NCBI RefSeq assembly: GCF_019393635.1
Contig: NC_057862.1
Location: 410,916,169 to 410,980,168 of the forward strand
Source of the DNA: Dromiciops gliroides
Lineage: Eukaryota > Chordata > Mammalia > Microbiotheria > Microbiotheriidae
Length of the DNA stretch: 64,000 bases
Reading direction: 5' to 3'
The notes below the pieces were generated by a model. The model did not search any database, was not told where the DNA came from, and saw only the letters and a program-made list of their open reading frames with translations. This document shows, one piece after another, positions 42,641 through 54,435 of this stretch (position 1 is the first letter of the stretch; every line of letters starts with the position of its first letter). The position numbers and the translations under genes are program-made.

Positions 42641-43129
42641 ATAAAAAAGAAAGATGATGGAAAAGCCATCTTGCAGAAGGCCCCTTTTTATGGGTTTCTT
42701 TATGTCACTCCATGCCTTAGATTCATGTTTTCTATCATGAAAAGCCTCCTGAGATCAGAGGTAAGACCAGTAAGTAGACTCATTACACAAGTGGAGCATG
42801 TAGTTACCTGAGTTGCCAAGCCCAGCCTTCTGGGGTCAGCATAGTGCCCATTTTGGAAAATATCATTCTCCTTTTCTTACATTGCTCCACTCTTTCCAAA
42901 GCCAGTAAACTTCTGCTTAGGGTTTTTAATGGGCTGAAATCTCAGCCTCTGTCATGTGGAGCTGACTCTCATACCAAGTGCCCTGTGCTCTAGTGTTAAG
43001 TTGAGCCTCACAATATGTATAACTGTCCACTTGAAAGGAGCTGGCTTTCCTTTCACTTTTTTTTGGGGGGGGGGACAGCTAATTGCCCAGTAACTTCTAG
43101 GATTATCTGTAGTACTCACTCCTCTGGAA
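42641..43129. other. Unassigned interval
   Basis: Includes a G run (TTTTTTTTGGGGGGGGGG, about 43060-43075). No gene seen. Confidence 0.4.
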
Positions 43130-43420
43130 TCCATGGCTTCCTTCAAGACTCAGTTCAATCACCATCTTCTACATGAAGTCTTTCTTTGATCTACCCAGCT
43201 GCCAGTGAAAACCCATTTCCATGCTGCCCCCCAAAGCAACTTCATTTTTATACATGGGCCATGGGGTACCCCTTCCATTGCATATACATTCATGTTGTCC
43301 CACATTAGAACATAAGCTCCCTGAAGGCAGGAACTATTTCAGTTTTGTATTTGTATCCCCTGGGCCTGGAAACAGTGCTTGTCACATATTAGGTACTTAA
43401 TAAATGCTTGTTGATAGACT
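43130..43420 (+). mobile_element. L2 3'-end copy
   Basis: TTCAAGACTCAGTTCAATCA, TACATGAAGTCTTTCTTTGA, TTAGAACATAAGCTCCCTGA, GTATTTGTATCCCCTGGGCC, TAGGTACTTAATAAATGCTT. Confidence 0.88.
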
Positions 43421-43559
43421 GTGGAACCCAGAGGAGTTTATATCCTTTGAAGAGTGGATATACGTGTAGGCAGTTGTGGATGTATGAGAAAACAAATAAC
43501 TCTGATTACTCCATCTAAGAAGTTTTCCCATTTTAATCCCACTTCCCCTGGTTGCTATA

Positions 43560-43765
43560 TTCATAGGATAATGGATTTACAGCTGGAAGGAACCTGAGAA
43601 ACAATTTAGTTCAACCCTTTCATTTTACAGATGAGGAAACTGAATCCCTAAGAATTTAATTGACTTTCTCAAGGTCACACAGATAGTATGTGGAAAAGGT
43701 AGAATTTGAACTCAGGTTTTCCTTACTCCAATGTCCAACACTCTGTACAATCTGCCATGTTCAGC
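43560..43765 (-). mobile_element. MIR-family SINE remnant
   Basis: TTTTACAGATGAGGAAACTG, TTTCTCAAGGTCACACAGAT and TTTGAACTCAGGTTTTCCTT, antisense. Confidence 0.82.
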
Positions 43766-43825
43766 TTGTCCTGCTACTTATCATATAAGGATAGATTTGG
43801 ACAAGACCTTGGAGATCATCTAGCT

Positions 43826-44172
43826 CAGGGGTTCTTAACATTCTTTTATGTCATATACACATGGAAATCTGGTGAGTTCTATGGACCTTTTCTCATGATA
43901 ATGTTTTAAATATATTAAATAAAATACTAAGAAAATCGATTACGTTGTAATAATTATCAAAATGTTTTTGAGCTAGGGGCAGCTAGGTGGCATAGTGGAT
44001 AAAGACTGGCCCTGAATTCAGGTAGACCTGAGTTCAAATCCAGCCTCAGACACTTGACACTTACTAGCTGTGTGACTATGGGCAAGTCACTTAACCCTCA
44101 TTGCCCCACAAAAAATAAAATTAAAAAAAATGTTTTTGAGCTCATGTGCCCTAGGTGAAGAACCCCTGATCC
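43826..44172. mobile_element. hAT-type MITE split by a WSINE1
   Basis: Starts CAGGGGTTCTTAACATTC and ends GTGAAGAACCCCTG, terminal inverted repeats of the CAGGGGTTCTT class. ATCTAGCT before and ATCCAGTC after may be a decayed 8-bp duplication. About 180 bases without the SINE (43975-44126 plus one TSD). Confidence 0.8.
43975..44126 (+). mobile_element. WSINE1-type SINE, perfect 16-bp TSD
   Basis: Type A copy. AAAATGTTTTTGAGCT at 43959-43974 and 44127-44142, inside the hAT MITE. Confidence 0.96.
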
Positions 44173-44330
44173 AGTCCAACCACCTCACTTTACAGATGAA
44201 GACACTGAGGTCGAGAGAAATTAAATGACCCGCCCAAGGTCACATGAATAGTCAGCGACAAAGCTGAGACTTACACTTAGGCCTCCTGACTTCAAATCTA
44301 GTGCCCATTCTACTTCACTGTGCCCCTATT
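44173..44330 (-). mobile_element. MIR-family SINE
   Basis: TCACTTTACAGATGAAGACA, CCGCCCAAGGTCACATGAAT and TAGGCCTCCTGACTTCAAAT, antisense. Confidence 0.82.
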
Positions 44331-45559
44331 ATTAATGCTCTGCTTTGTGACCAAAGACTTAGGTGTGGTGTGTTGGATAGCGTACTGGTCTGGGATTTAA
44401 GTGTTTGAATCTTACCTCTTCCAACTGGAAATGCTGAGCCAGTTTCTATGGAAGAGGAAACAAACTTGGAAAATAAAAATGAAGGGGAGAATAATTAATA
44501 CTAATTGCTTTGCCTCAGGAGAGGCAGGTCATCTTCCTGGAATCTTGGAACTAAGGTACCTTCCCCAGGCTGAGGAAGTGCCTATATCAATTTTTTAAAA
44601 AGCTAATCATTTTGAACCTCTCCTACTCTTTTTGATGCATCACATTCCTGTTCTCAGTGGCAGGCTAAATTAATGTGTGAGGCTTTGATGAATGTACAAA
44701 TATTTACCCAAAATGCAAACACAGCAGAAAATGATGGTGGGGATAATAAATCAACCTTTCCTTAAGCAAACATATCTCTAAATCTGGCTCAAACTCTCAC
44801 AGCCCTTTTTTATTATTTAGTATTTAGTATAACATGAGTGTGGATGAGGTTTGCCATGACCTCTTCTATGGAAACAGCAACAGGTGTGGCCTGGCCATGG
44901 CAGGGTTTCTTTCTTGTTCCATCTCTGATGGCAGTTTGGAGAGGAAACATTTTTCTGGGTAATCTATCCAGGAAAGCTCCAGCATGGCTGTGAAGGTGTG
45001 CAAGCTTATCTGGGTATGGGGCTAATTCCCTTGGAAGATTTCATTACTTTGATCTTGAGCTAAAAGGTCAACCATCAGAGCTGAATACATCCTAAGCATC
45101 AAAAGGACTAACCCTTGCAAGAGTGCCTTTCTCAATGATGGTGTTGATTTTTCCCCTTTTCCTCCTGAAAATCTCTTTGAAACCCTGTGGTGGTCTAGCC
45201 ACAGCCATCAGCATTTTCCCTTGATGGGCATGCCCCCTTTCATCCTCCAGGGATGTCACTCAGCATCCCTCTATGATGTGGTCTTGTGTAAAGTTTGAGG
45301 TAAGGGGAAGGAAGAGGAAAAAACACTCTCTTCCTCAGTTCTCATCATACAGAACAATGCTCCAATGATTCCCAGCACAATGGTGTGGGAAGAATTTTAA
45401 GTACTCTTTTTGCAGGTATGTTGGAATCAAATACAGAGCAGAAACTATCCTGAGGATGCCAATGTGATAGATGCTTTATTTAATGCTTGCATGGCCATAA
45501 ACAGGAGCTGGACCAGGCTCAGCTGTCATTTTCCTCCATGGCTGACTATCTTTCCCAGT
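44331..45559. other. Repeat-poor interval
   Basis: 1.2 kb with no recognised repeat. Even composition. The longest frames show no domain. Confidence 0.4.
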
Positions 45560-45893
45560 CAAGCAGTCATTCAACCTAGATGTCATTCTCACTTTCTCAA
45601 TACTATTGAATTCTCTCCAAACATTCCGGTTGTTTTTACTTTCTTTCTTCTGACACTGCCATGACTTTGGTGCAGACTCTCATCTCCTCATGACTGGATT
45701 ATTACAATAGACTGCTGTTGGATCTGCCTGCCTCAAGTCTCCCTCCCTCCAACCCACCCTCCATCCAACCACCAAAATGATCTTCCTAAAGCACTAGCTT
45801 GACCATGTCACCACCCCCACTCCCTATTCATTCAACTTCTTATTGCCTCTAGGGTAAACTATAAACCCCTCTCTTTGGTTTTCAAATTCCTAC
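45560..45893 (+). mobile_element. L2 ORF2 C-terminal fragment
   Basis: ACTGGATTATTACAATAGAC, TGATCTTCCTAAAGCACTAG, CATTCAACTTCTTATTGCCT and TCTTTGGTTTTCAAATTCCT follow L2 in sense, ending where an L1 begins. Confidence 0.75.
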
Positions 45894-45894
45894 A

Positions 45895-46275
45895 TATATT
45901 GGCTAATAAAACAACAAAAAAGACAATGACAAATGGTGGAGAAGCTATAGGAAAATTGGTGGTGGAGTTGTGAAGTGATCCAACCATCCTGGAGAGCAAT
46001 TTGGAATCGTGCCCAAAAGGCTAAACCACTACTAGATCTGTATTCCAAAGAGATCATAAAAATGGGAAAAGGATCCACATGTACAAAAAATAGTTATAAA
46101 AGATCTTTTTTGTGGTTGCAAAGAATAAGAAACTGAGGAGGTTCCCATCAATTAAGGAATGGCTGAATAAGTTGTGGTATATGAATGTAATGGGATACTA
46201 TTGTGCTATAAGAAATGATGAACAGGTGGATTTTGGAAAAACCTGGAAAGACTTACATGACCTTATGCTGAATTT
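45895..46275 (+). mobile_element. L1 fragment, truncated at both ends
   Basis: AAAGACAATGACAAATGGTG, CATCCTGGAGAGCAATTTGG, AAAAGGATCCACATGTACAA, ATTAAGGAATGGCTGAATAA, GACTTACATGACCTTATGCT. The poly(A)-proximal 400 bases are missing. Confidence 0.9.
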
Positions 46276-47454
46276 TTATTATATGGCTTTAGGTACTTTA
46301 AAGTATTACAAGAGGAGTATAAATTACTTTTTGTACCTTGCCTCCTCCTTGTTCCCCTTCCCTCTTCATGGAGAAATCATGAGTTCCATGAGTACCAATG
46401 TGCAGATCTCTAGCAGTGTCCCTTTTTGATAATGAATGGTTTGTTTAGTTAGTGTTGTTGTTGTTTTTCCATCAGCATTGAAAAACTCTCCTTTCTGGTC
46501 CTGTGGACAGAGAAGCATGACTGTCTCAGATACCTTAATCATATGGTGGCCAACCCAGGATCAGCAGAAAAGATGAATTATCTAGGTTTGATGCATGGTT
46601 AAATAAATTCCTCCCCTCTCTTCATTAAAATACTTATTTTGTCTTCTCCTCCCTCAAATTGTCCCATTATTAGCACACATTGGGAATGGATTATTATTCC
46701 AAAGGAGAATGTCTGAAGTAGTCCTACTCCTTTACTGATGGAATGTTTTGGTACTACCTGTACTGAGCAAGGGTTTTGTTTTTTGCTCTTAAAAATGAAA
46801 GTTCATGTCTAAAGGAAATGAGATGCAGAAGCAAAACCTTCAAACCCTGGTTGGATACCATACCTTGCTGTTTTTGTTTTCTTTTCCTGAAAAATAGTAC
46901 TAATTATAGCAATGTATCAGCCCTCTGTATGGTTGAAGTTAGGCTGATCCTCTGGGGAAAGGCGGGGTTTTTCTGTATTCTATAGGAAAAGAGGAATGAA
47001 ATCTGAAAACAATAGGCAATATTTATTTTCCCCATAAATTCCCATAGAACTCTGCAATGCCTTATTCCCATTAGAATCTCAGTGTTGGTTTACTAAACAC
47101 TATAATTCAAATTATCTATCAGTTCTGTGGTCTTGAAAATGTTATTTTGACTCAAGGAATGGTTTAATCTAACCAAATAGGACAACTGAAAATCAAAGCA
47201 AATGGGATAATTTATATTTATACATTTACTTAGGTTTTTATTTTTTTTAATCAACTGAACAAATGCAGGATGTGAGAGGAATAACCAGATAACTCTTGAT
47301 GTAAACAAAAAAAAAAACTAGATCTGGAATTTTAGTGGGTTATAAGCTCAATATGACTCGATAGCATAATACATCTGCCAAAAAAGTTAATGTTATCTTA
47401 AATTGCATAGATAAGAACTGAGTATTCAGAATTAGCAAGTCATCATATGGTTTT
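46276..47454. other. Unassigned interval
   Basis: No gene or named repeat recognised. Confidence 0.4.
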
Positions 47455-47760
47455 ATTCTGCCATGGTCAGACCACAGCTGGGGTATTATATTCACATCTG
47501 AGTACAACGTTTTAGGAAGGACACTTGTAAGCTAGAGAGCATCCAAAAGAAGGCAATCAGGATATCAGAAGACCTTGAGTCATGTCATATGTACATCAAT
47601 TTAAGGAACTAGGGATATTTCATTTTAATAAGAGACACATTGGGAAGGGAGAAAATAGAAGCTGTCTTTGGATATTTGAAAGACTGTCAACCTGAAAAAG
47701 AGATTAAACTTCTACTTGACTCCAGAGAGCAGTACCAATCTTGTCCTCTTGCCATTCTTC
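47455..47760 (+). mobile_element. L3/CR1-clade LINE fragment
   Basis: TCAGACCACAGCTGGGGTAT, GGAAGGACACTTGTAAGCTA, AGAGCATCCAAAAGAAGGCA, GAACTAGGGATATTTCATTT and TAGAAGCTGTCTTTGGATAT follow the CR1/L3 3' ORF region in sense (ggaccttgagaggg-type order). Confidence 0.75.
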
Positions 47761-49399
47761 TCTACCAGGGCAGAGAAGGAGGAAGGAATGATCTCTGGGC
47801 ACTGTATTTTGGGCTCCCCTCCCTCAAAAGCTTACCATAAGAAAATGGTATACCAAAAGAAAAACATGTAAAGAGTAAGGGAGGGGATAGGGAAGGAGCT
47901 GTATTCAGACACCATAAGTTCTTTGTCTGGAGATGGATAACATTTTTCATGAGTCATTCAGAGTTGTCTTAGATCATTGTGTTGCTGAAAATAGCTAAGT
48001 CACTCCCAGCTGATCATCACACAATGTTGCTGTTACTTTGTATATAGTACATTTCATTTTGCATTGACTCATGTTAGTCTTTCCAGGTTTTTCTGAAAGC
48101 ATCCTGCTCATCATTTCTTGTAGCATAATAGTGTTCCATCATTAGCTCATCTCACAATTTATTCAGCCATTCCCCAATTGATGGATATCTCTTCAATTTC
48201 AAATTCTTTGCACCAGAAAAGGGCTGCCATAAATATTTTTGTACATATAGGTCCTTTAACTTTTTGGGTTTTATCTCTTTTTGGATAGTAACCCAGTAGT
48301 GGTATTACTAGGATGAAGAGTGTGCATGGTTTTATAGCCCTCTGGCCATAGATCCAAATTGCTCTACAAAATATTTGAATCAGTTTATCAACAGCTCCAC
48401 CAACAGTGCATTAATGTCTCATTTTCCCTATATTCCCTACAACAATCGTCATTTCCCTCTGTTGTCTTATTATCCAATCCAGTAGGTATGAGATAGTACC
48501 CTGGAATTGTTTTGACTTGCACCTTTCTAATCAATAGTGAGAGCATTTTTTTTCATTTGGCTATAGATAGTTTTGATTATTTCATCTGAAAACTTTATAT
48601 CTTTTGATCATTTATCAATTGGGGAATGGCTCTTATTTAAAAAAAAATTGACTCAGTTCTCTATATGTTTGAGAAATGAGGCCTTTGTCAGATAAACTTG
48701 CTTCAAATTTTTTTCACAGTTACTATTGCTAACTGTATTTCCCTCCTCCTATTCCCTCCCCTGACATTTACTCTATTCTCTATCTCCTTTCACCCTGTCA
48801 TTCCTCAAAAATGTTTTACTTCTGACTGTCCCCCTCCCCCAATCTGCTATCCCTTCTATCACTTCTCCCCTTTATTCCCTTCCCCTCCTACTTTCCTGCA
48901 GGGTAAAATAAATTACTATACCCAGTTGATATGTTACTATAACTATACCCAATTGTGTATGTTATTTCCTCTTTGAGACAATTCTGATGAGAGTAAGGTT
49001 TACTCACTCCCCAGCACCTCCCCCATTTTCCCCTCCACTATTAAAGCTTTTTATTTTTGCTTCTTTTATGTGAAATACTTTACCCCATTCCTTCTCTCCC
49101 TTTTCTCTCAATGCATTCCTCTTTCACCCCTTAATTTTATATTTTTAAAGCTATCATGCCCTCATATTCAACTCATATCTGTTCCCTCTGACTAAATATA
49201 GTCCATATAGCTGGCCTAATAATGAGAAGGTTCTTATGAGTTACAAGTATCATCTTCCCATGTAGAAATGTAAACAGTTTAAGCTTTTAATATCCCTTAT
49301 GATTTCTTTTTCCTATTTACCTTTTCTTGCTCCTCTAGAGTCTTGTATTTGAAAGTCAAATTTTCTATTCAGCTAAGGACTTTTCATCAAGAATGCCTG

Positions 49400-49552
49400 G
49401 GGGGCGGCTAGGTGGTGCAGTGGATAAAGCACCGGCCCTGGATTCAGGAGTTCCTGAGTTCAAATCCGGCCTCAGACACTTGACACTTTACTGGCTGTGT
49501 GACCCTGGGCAAGTCACTTAACCCCCATTGCCCCACCAAAAAAAAAAAAAAA
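49400..49552 (+). mobile_element. WSINE1-type SINE in HAL1, 11-bp TSD
   Basis: Type A copy with a 17-base A tail. AAGAATGCCTG at 49389-49399 and 49553-49563. Confidence 0.96.
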
Positions 49553-50170
49553 AAGAATGCCTGAAGTCCCTCTTTCGTTGAATTCCAATTTTTCCCCTGA
49601 AATATTATACTCAGTTTTGCTGGGTAGGTGATTCTTGGATGTAATCCCAGTTCCTTAACTCTGCAGGAATATCATATTCCATGCCCTCAGATCCTTTAAT
49701 GTAGAAGCTGCTAAATCTTGTGTTATCCTGACTGTGAGTCCACAATACTTGAATGGTTTCTTTCTGTCTGCTTGCAACATTTTCTCCTTGACCTGGGTGC
49801 TCTGGAATTTGGCTATAATATTCCTGGAAGTTTTCATTTTAGGATCTCTTTCAGGAGGTGTTGGATGGATTCTTTCAATTTCTATTTTACCTTCTGGTTC
49901 TACAATATCAGGACAATTTCCCCTATTTCTTGGAAGATGATGTCTAAGCTTTTTTTTTTATTATGGCTTTCAGGTAGTCCAATAATTTTCAAATTATCTC
50001 TTCTGGATCTATTTTCCAAGTCAGTTATTTTTCCAGTGAGATATTTCACATTGCCTTCTATTTTTTAATTCTTTTGGTTTTGCTTTATTGTTTCTTGATT
50101 TCTCATAAAATCATTAGCTTGCATTTGCTCAATCCCAATTTTTAAGGAGTTATTTTCTTTAGAGAGCTTT

Positions 50171-50312
50171 TTTTCTTGCAGGGCAATGAGGGTTAAGTGA
50201 CTTGCCCAGGGTCACACAGCTAGTAAATGTCAAGTGTATGAGGCTAGATTTGAACACAGGTCCTCCTGGATCAAGGGCTGGTGCTTTATCCACTGCACCA
50301 CATAGCTGCCCC
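50171..50312 (-). mobile_element. WSINE1-type SINE in HAL1 ORF1
   Basis: Minus copy, type A end, inserted in the coiled-coil coding region. TTTAGAGAGCTTT before and TTCAGAGAGCTTT after form the target duplication. Confidence 0.94.
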
Positions 50313-50726
50313 CTTCAGAGAGCTTTCGTACCTCTTTTTCCATTTGGCTGATTTGGCTTTTCATGGCATTCTTTCCCTCATGGGCTTTTTGTAACTCTTT
50401 TACCATTTTATCTAGTCTGTTTTTTAAGGTGTTATTTTCTTCAGTATTTTTTGTATCTCTTTTACCAAGCTGTTGACCTTTTTTCATTATTTTCTTGTAT
50501 CACTCTCATTTCTCTTTTCATTTTTTCCTCCCTGGGACCACCACCCAAAACTGTGACTTGGATGGGAGTATGGGCAAAACAACAGAATCCTGCCTCAGTG
50601 CTAGCAAAGAGATGCCTTTAATCTCCTTCTGGGCAATTGTTCAACCCCCTTACCATCTGTGGGTTGAATTCCAGAAGCAGTTTATGCTATGAATATTCAG
50701 AGGCTCCTGAGTCCTTCTGTTGGTTT

Positions 50727-50791
50727 GCTGTGGCTGTGGCTGTGGCTGTGGCTGTGGCTGTGGCTGTGACTGTGGCTATGGCTGTGGCTGT
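50727..50791. repeat. (GTGGCT)n hexanucleotide array in HAL1 5' UTR
   Basis: About ten GTGGCT units, two of them altered (GTGACT, CTATGG). Frames through it read AVAVAV or CGCGCG and are artefacts. Confidence 0.93.
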
Positions 50792-53400
50792 GCTGGGACT
50801 GGGTCTGTGCTGGGGCTTGGGCTATGCTGGCAAGGCACAGATTGGGCTGAGCTCCAGTCTCACCTAGATACAACAGACCTTTCCTGCCAACCTTCTAAAT
50901 TGTCTTTGGCTGGAGAATAGTTTCAGCCTGTCTTATTGTGGGTTCTGCTGCTCCAGGAATTGTCTTATGGTATTATTTAAAGGTATTTGGAGGGGTCTTG
51001 GAGTGAGCTCAGGTAAGTCACTGCCTTTACTCTGCTATCTTGGCTTCTCCCCCTAAACATTCATTTTTATAAGATTTTGAGTTCTAAATTTTTCTATCTC
51101 TCTTGACCCCCTCTTTCTGCCCCAATACAGCAAGCAATATGATATAGGTTATACAGTAAAAGCATGTTAAACATATTTCCACATTGGTCACATTGGAAAG
51201 AAGAATCAAAACAAAAAGCAAAAACCACAAGAAAGAAAAAAAAAACAAAAAAAGTGAATAAAATAGTCTTTGGTCTGCATTCAGAGTCCATAGTTCTTTC
51301 TCTGAATGTTGATAGCATTTTCCATCATGAGTCCACTGTAATTGTCTTGGAACATTACATTGCTGAGAATAGTCAATCACTGCACAATGTTGCTGTCACT
51401 GGGTACAATGTTCTCTTGGTTCTGGTCATTTCACTCAGCATCAATTCATCTAAGTTTTTCCAAGTATTTCTGAAATCTGCCTACTCATCATTTCTAATGG
51501 CACAACAGATTCATTAAATTCATTAATTTCATAAATTCCTTAAATTCATATCCTATAACCAGTTCATCCATTTTCCAATTGATGGGCATCTCCACAATAT
51601 CCAAATCTGTGCCACCTTGAAAAGAGCTGCTATAAATATTTTTGTACATGTGGGTTCTTCTCATTTTTTGTGATCTCTTTTTATTATGTACCTAGTAGTG
51701 GTATTTCTGGATTAAAGGGCATGCACAGATTGATTGCCCCTTGGGCATAGTTCCAAATTGTTTCCAGAATGGTTGAATCAGTTCATAACTTCATCAATAG
51801 TGCATTAGTGTTTCAGTTTCCTCACATCTTCTCTGACATTTATCATTTTCCTTTTCTGTCTTATTAGCCAATCTGATAAGTGTGAGGTAATACCTCAGAA
51901 TTGTTTTAATTTTCATTTCTCTAATCAATAGTGAGTTAGAGCATTTTTACATGACTATAGATAGCTTTAAGTTCTTCATTTGAAAACTGTTCATGTCCTT
52001 TCAGTATTTGTCAATTGGAGAGTGACTTGTAGTCTTTAAAGGTTGACTCAGTTTTCTATATATTTGAGAAATTAGGTCTTTATCAGAAACACTGGCAGTA
52101 AAAATTGTTCTCCAGTTTTCTACTTTACACTTTACTCCTAATCTTGATTGTATTGATTTTGTTTGTGCAAATCCTTTTTTAGTTTAATGTAACCAAAATC
52201 ATCCATTTTATATTTTATAATGTTCTTTATCTCTTGTTTGGCCATAAATTCTTCCCTTCTGCATAGATGTGACTGGCAAACTATTCCTTGTTCTTCCAAT
52301 TTACTTATGGTATCACCCTTTATGTCTAAATAGTATACCCATTTTGACCTTATTTTGGTATATGGTATAAGGTGTTGGTCCGTGCCTAGTTTCTGCCATA
52401 CTATCTTCCAGTTTTGCCAGTAGTTTTTGTCAAATAGTGAGTTTTTATCCCAGAAGCTAGAGCCTTTGGGTTTATCAAACTATAGCTTACTATAGTCTTT
52501 TACTGCTGTGTCTTCTGTACCTAATCCACCTAAACCTTATGCACCACTCTATTTCTTAGCCAGTATTAAATAGCTTTGATTAGTGCTTCATAATATTGCT
52601 TTAGATATGAAATGGCTGGGCCATCTTCCTTTGTATTTTTTTCATTAATTCCCTTGATATTATTGACCTTTTGTTCTTCCAGGTTAATTTTGTTAGTATT
52701 TTTTTCTAGCTTTATAAAATAATTTTTGTTGGTTTCATTGGTATGGCACTGAATAAGTAAATTAATTTAGGTAGAATTGTCCTTTTTATTATATTAGCTC
52801 AGACTACACATCAGCATTTGATATTTTCCCAATTGTTTTGATCTGACTTTTTTGTGTGTGTGTGAAAAGTGTTATGTTATTGTGTTCATATAGTTCCTGG
52901 TTTTCTTTTGACAGGTAGACTCCCAAATATTTTATATTATCTATAATTTTTTTAAATGGAATTTCTCTTACTGTTTTTGCTTGGCTTTGTTGGTAATATA
53001 TAGAAATACTGATGATTTGCGTGGGTTTATTTTATATCCTGCAAATTTGCTAAAGTTGTTAATTATTTCAAGTAGGTTTTTAGTTGATTCTCTAAGCATA
53101 TATCATATCATCTGCAAAGAGTTTTAGTTTTGTTTCTTCAATGCCTATCCTAATTCCTTTAATTTCTAAAGGTAAAGGTAACATTTCTAGTATAATATTG
53201 GATTATAGTGGTGATAACTAGCATGTTTTTTTTCCACCCCTGATTTTATTGGGAACATTTCTCATTTATCCCCATTACACATAATGCTTGCTGATGGTTT
53301 TAGATATTACTTGTCATTTTAAGGGAAACTCCATTTATTCCTATGTTCTCTATTATTTTTAATAGGAATGGGTGCTGTATTTTGTCAAAAGATTTTTCTG

Positions 53401-53502
53401 AGGGGCAGCTAGGTGGCGCAGTGGATAAAGCACTGGCCTTGGATTCAGGCGTACCTGAGTTCAAGTCACTTAACCCTCATTGCCCCTCCAAAAAAAATAA
53501 AG
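53401..53502 (+). mobile_element. WSINE1-type SINE with internal deletion
   Basis: The head (GGGGCAGCTAGGTGGCGCAG) is joined after GAGTTCAA directly to GTCACTTAACCCTCATTGCC, so about 55 internal bases are missing, with CAA as microhomology. First of two SINEs at one L1 site. Confidence 0.93.
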
Positions 53503-53511
53503 GTTTTTCTG

Positions 53512-53669
53512 GGGGCATCTAGGTGGTACAGTGGGTAAAGTACCAGCCCTGGATTCAGGAGGAACTGAGTTCAAATCTTGCCTCAGACACTTGACACTTA
53601 CTAGCTGTGTGACCCTGGGCAAGTCACTTGACCCTCATTGCCCCACAAAAACAAATGAACAAACAAAAT
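53512..53669 (+). mobile_element. WSINE1-type SINE at the same target site
   Basis: Type A copy directly after the previous SINE. TTTTTCTG occurs three times, at 53393-53400, 53504-53511 and 53671-53678, and L1 sequence resumes as TTTTTCTGCATCTATTGAGA. Confidence 0.95.
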
Positions 53670-54435
53670 ATTTTTCTGCATCTATTGAGATAACTGTTAG
53701 TTTTGTTGTTGACATAGTCAGTTGTGCTTATAGTTTTCCTAATATTGAACCAGTCCTACATTCCTGGTATAAATCCCACCTGGTCATAGTGGTAAATTGC
53801 TGTAATCTTTTTTTCTCATAGTTTATTTAAAATTTTTCCATCTATATTCATTAGCGAAATTGGTCTATAGTTTTCTTTCTCTGTTTTGGCTCTTCCTAGT
53901 TTAGTTATCAATACCACATTTGTGTTATAAAAGTAATTTGGTAGGACTGCTTCCTTGCCTATTTTTCAAAAAAAATATATAGTATTGGAATTAATTATTC
54001 TTTAAATGTTTGGTAGAATTCACATGTAAATCCATCTGGTCCTGGAGATTTTTTCTTAGGGAGTTCATTGATATATTGTTCAATTTCTTTTTATAAATGG
54101 GGTTACTTAAGTACTTTATTTCCTTTTCTATTAATCTGGGCAATTTATATTTTGGTAAATATTCGTCTATTTCACTTAGATTGTCAGATTTATTGGCATA
54201 GAGTTGGGCAAAATATTTCCTAATTATTGCTTTAATTTTCTCTTCATTGGTGGTGAATTTACCCATTTTCATTTTTGGTATGGGTAATTTGGTTTTCTTC
54301 TTTCTTTTTTAAAATCAAAGTAACCAAATGTTACTATTTTATTTGTTTTTTTCTTCATAAAAGTAGCTCTTAGTTTTATTTACTAGTTCAAAAAGTTTTC
54401 TTAATTTCAATTTTATTGATCTCCTTATTCTTGAA

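Larger units (their letters stand above)
47885..51053 (-). mobile_element. HAL1 (half-L1) element: 5' UTR, ORF1, spacer, L1-like 3' UTR, no ORF2
   Basis: Minus-strand order: the 5' end GGGGGAGAAGCCAAGATAG (51033-51051) has the L1-like GCCAAGATGGC start. A 5' UTR follows, holding a GTGGCT hexamer array. ORF1 follows, with a coiled-coil stretch (NTLKNRLDKMVKELQKAHEG, 50350-50440) and a C-terminal region ending near 49600. A CT-rich spacer (48700-49590) and the L1-like 3' UTR (47885-48700) complete it. No reverse transcriptase sequence lies between ORF1 and the 3' UTR. Two SINEs interrupt it. ORF1 is broken by SINE insertion and point changes. HAL1 elements depend on L1 proteins in trans (family knowledge). 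Confidence 0.85.
51054..54435 (-). mobile_element. L1, longest copy in the window: EN-RT linker to 3' UTR
   Basis: Minus L1, about 3.1 kb without its SINEs. The frame at 53991-54272 reads TTNEEKIKAIIRKYFAQLYA and LPKYKLPRLIEKEIKYLSNP, the linker before the RT domain. FADDM, the RT catalytic motif, is encoded at 53104-53118. The 3' UTR spans about 51054-52070. Missing: 5' UTR, ORF1 and endonuclease (5' truncation at about 54435). Frames are broken by several changes, so no product. Its 3' end abuts the HAL1 5' end at 51053/51054 with no tail between them. Confidence 0.93.

Noticed and set aside
50637-50920. AVAVAVAV/CGCGCG frames
   Set aside because: Translation of the GTGGCT array in the HAL1 5' UTR.
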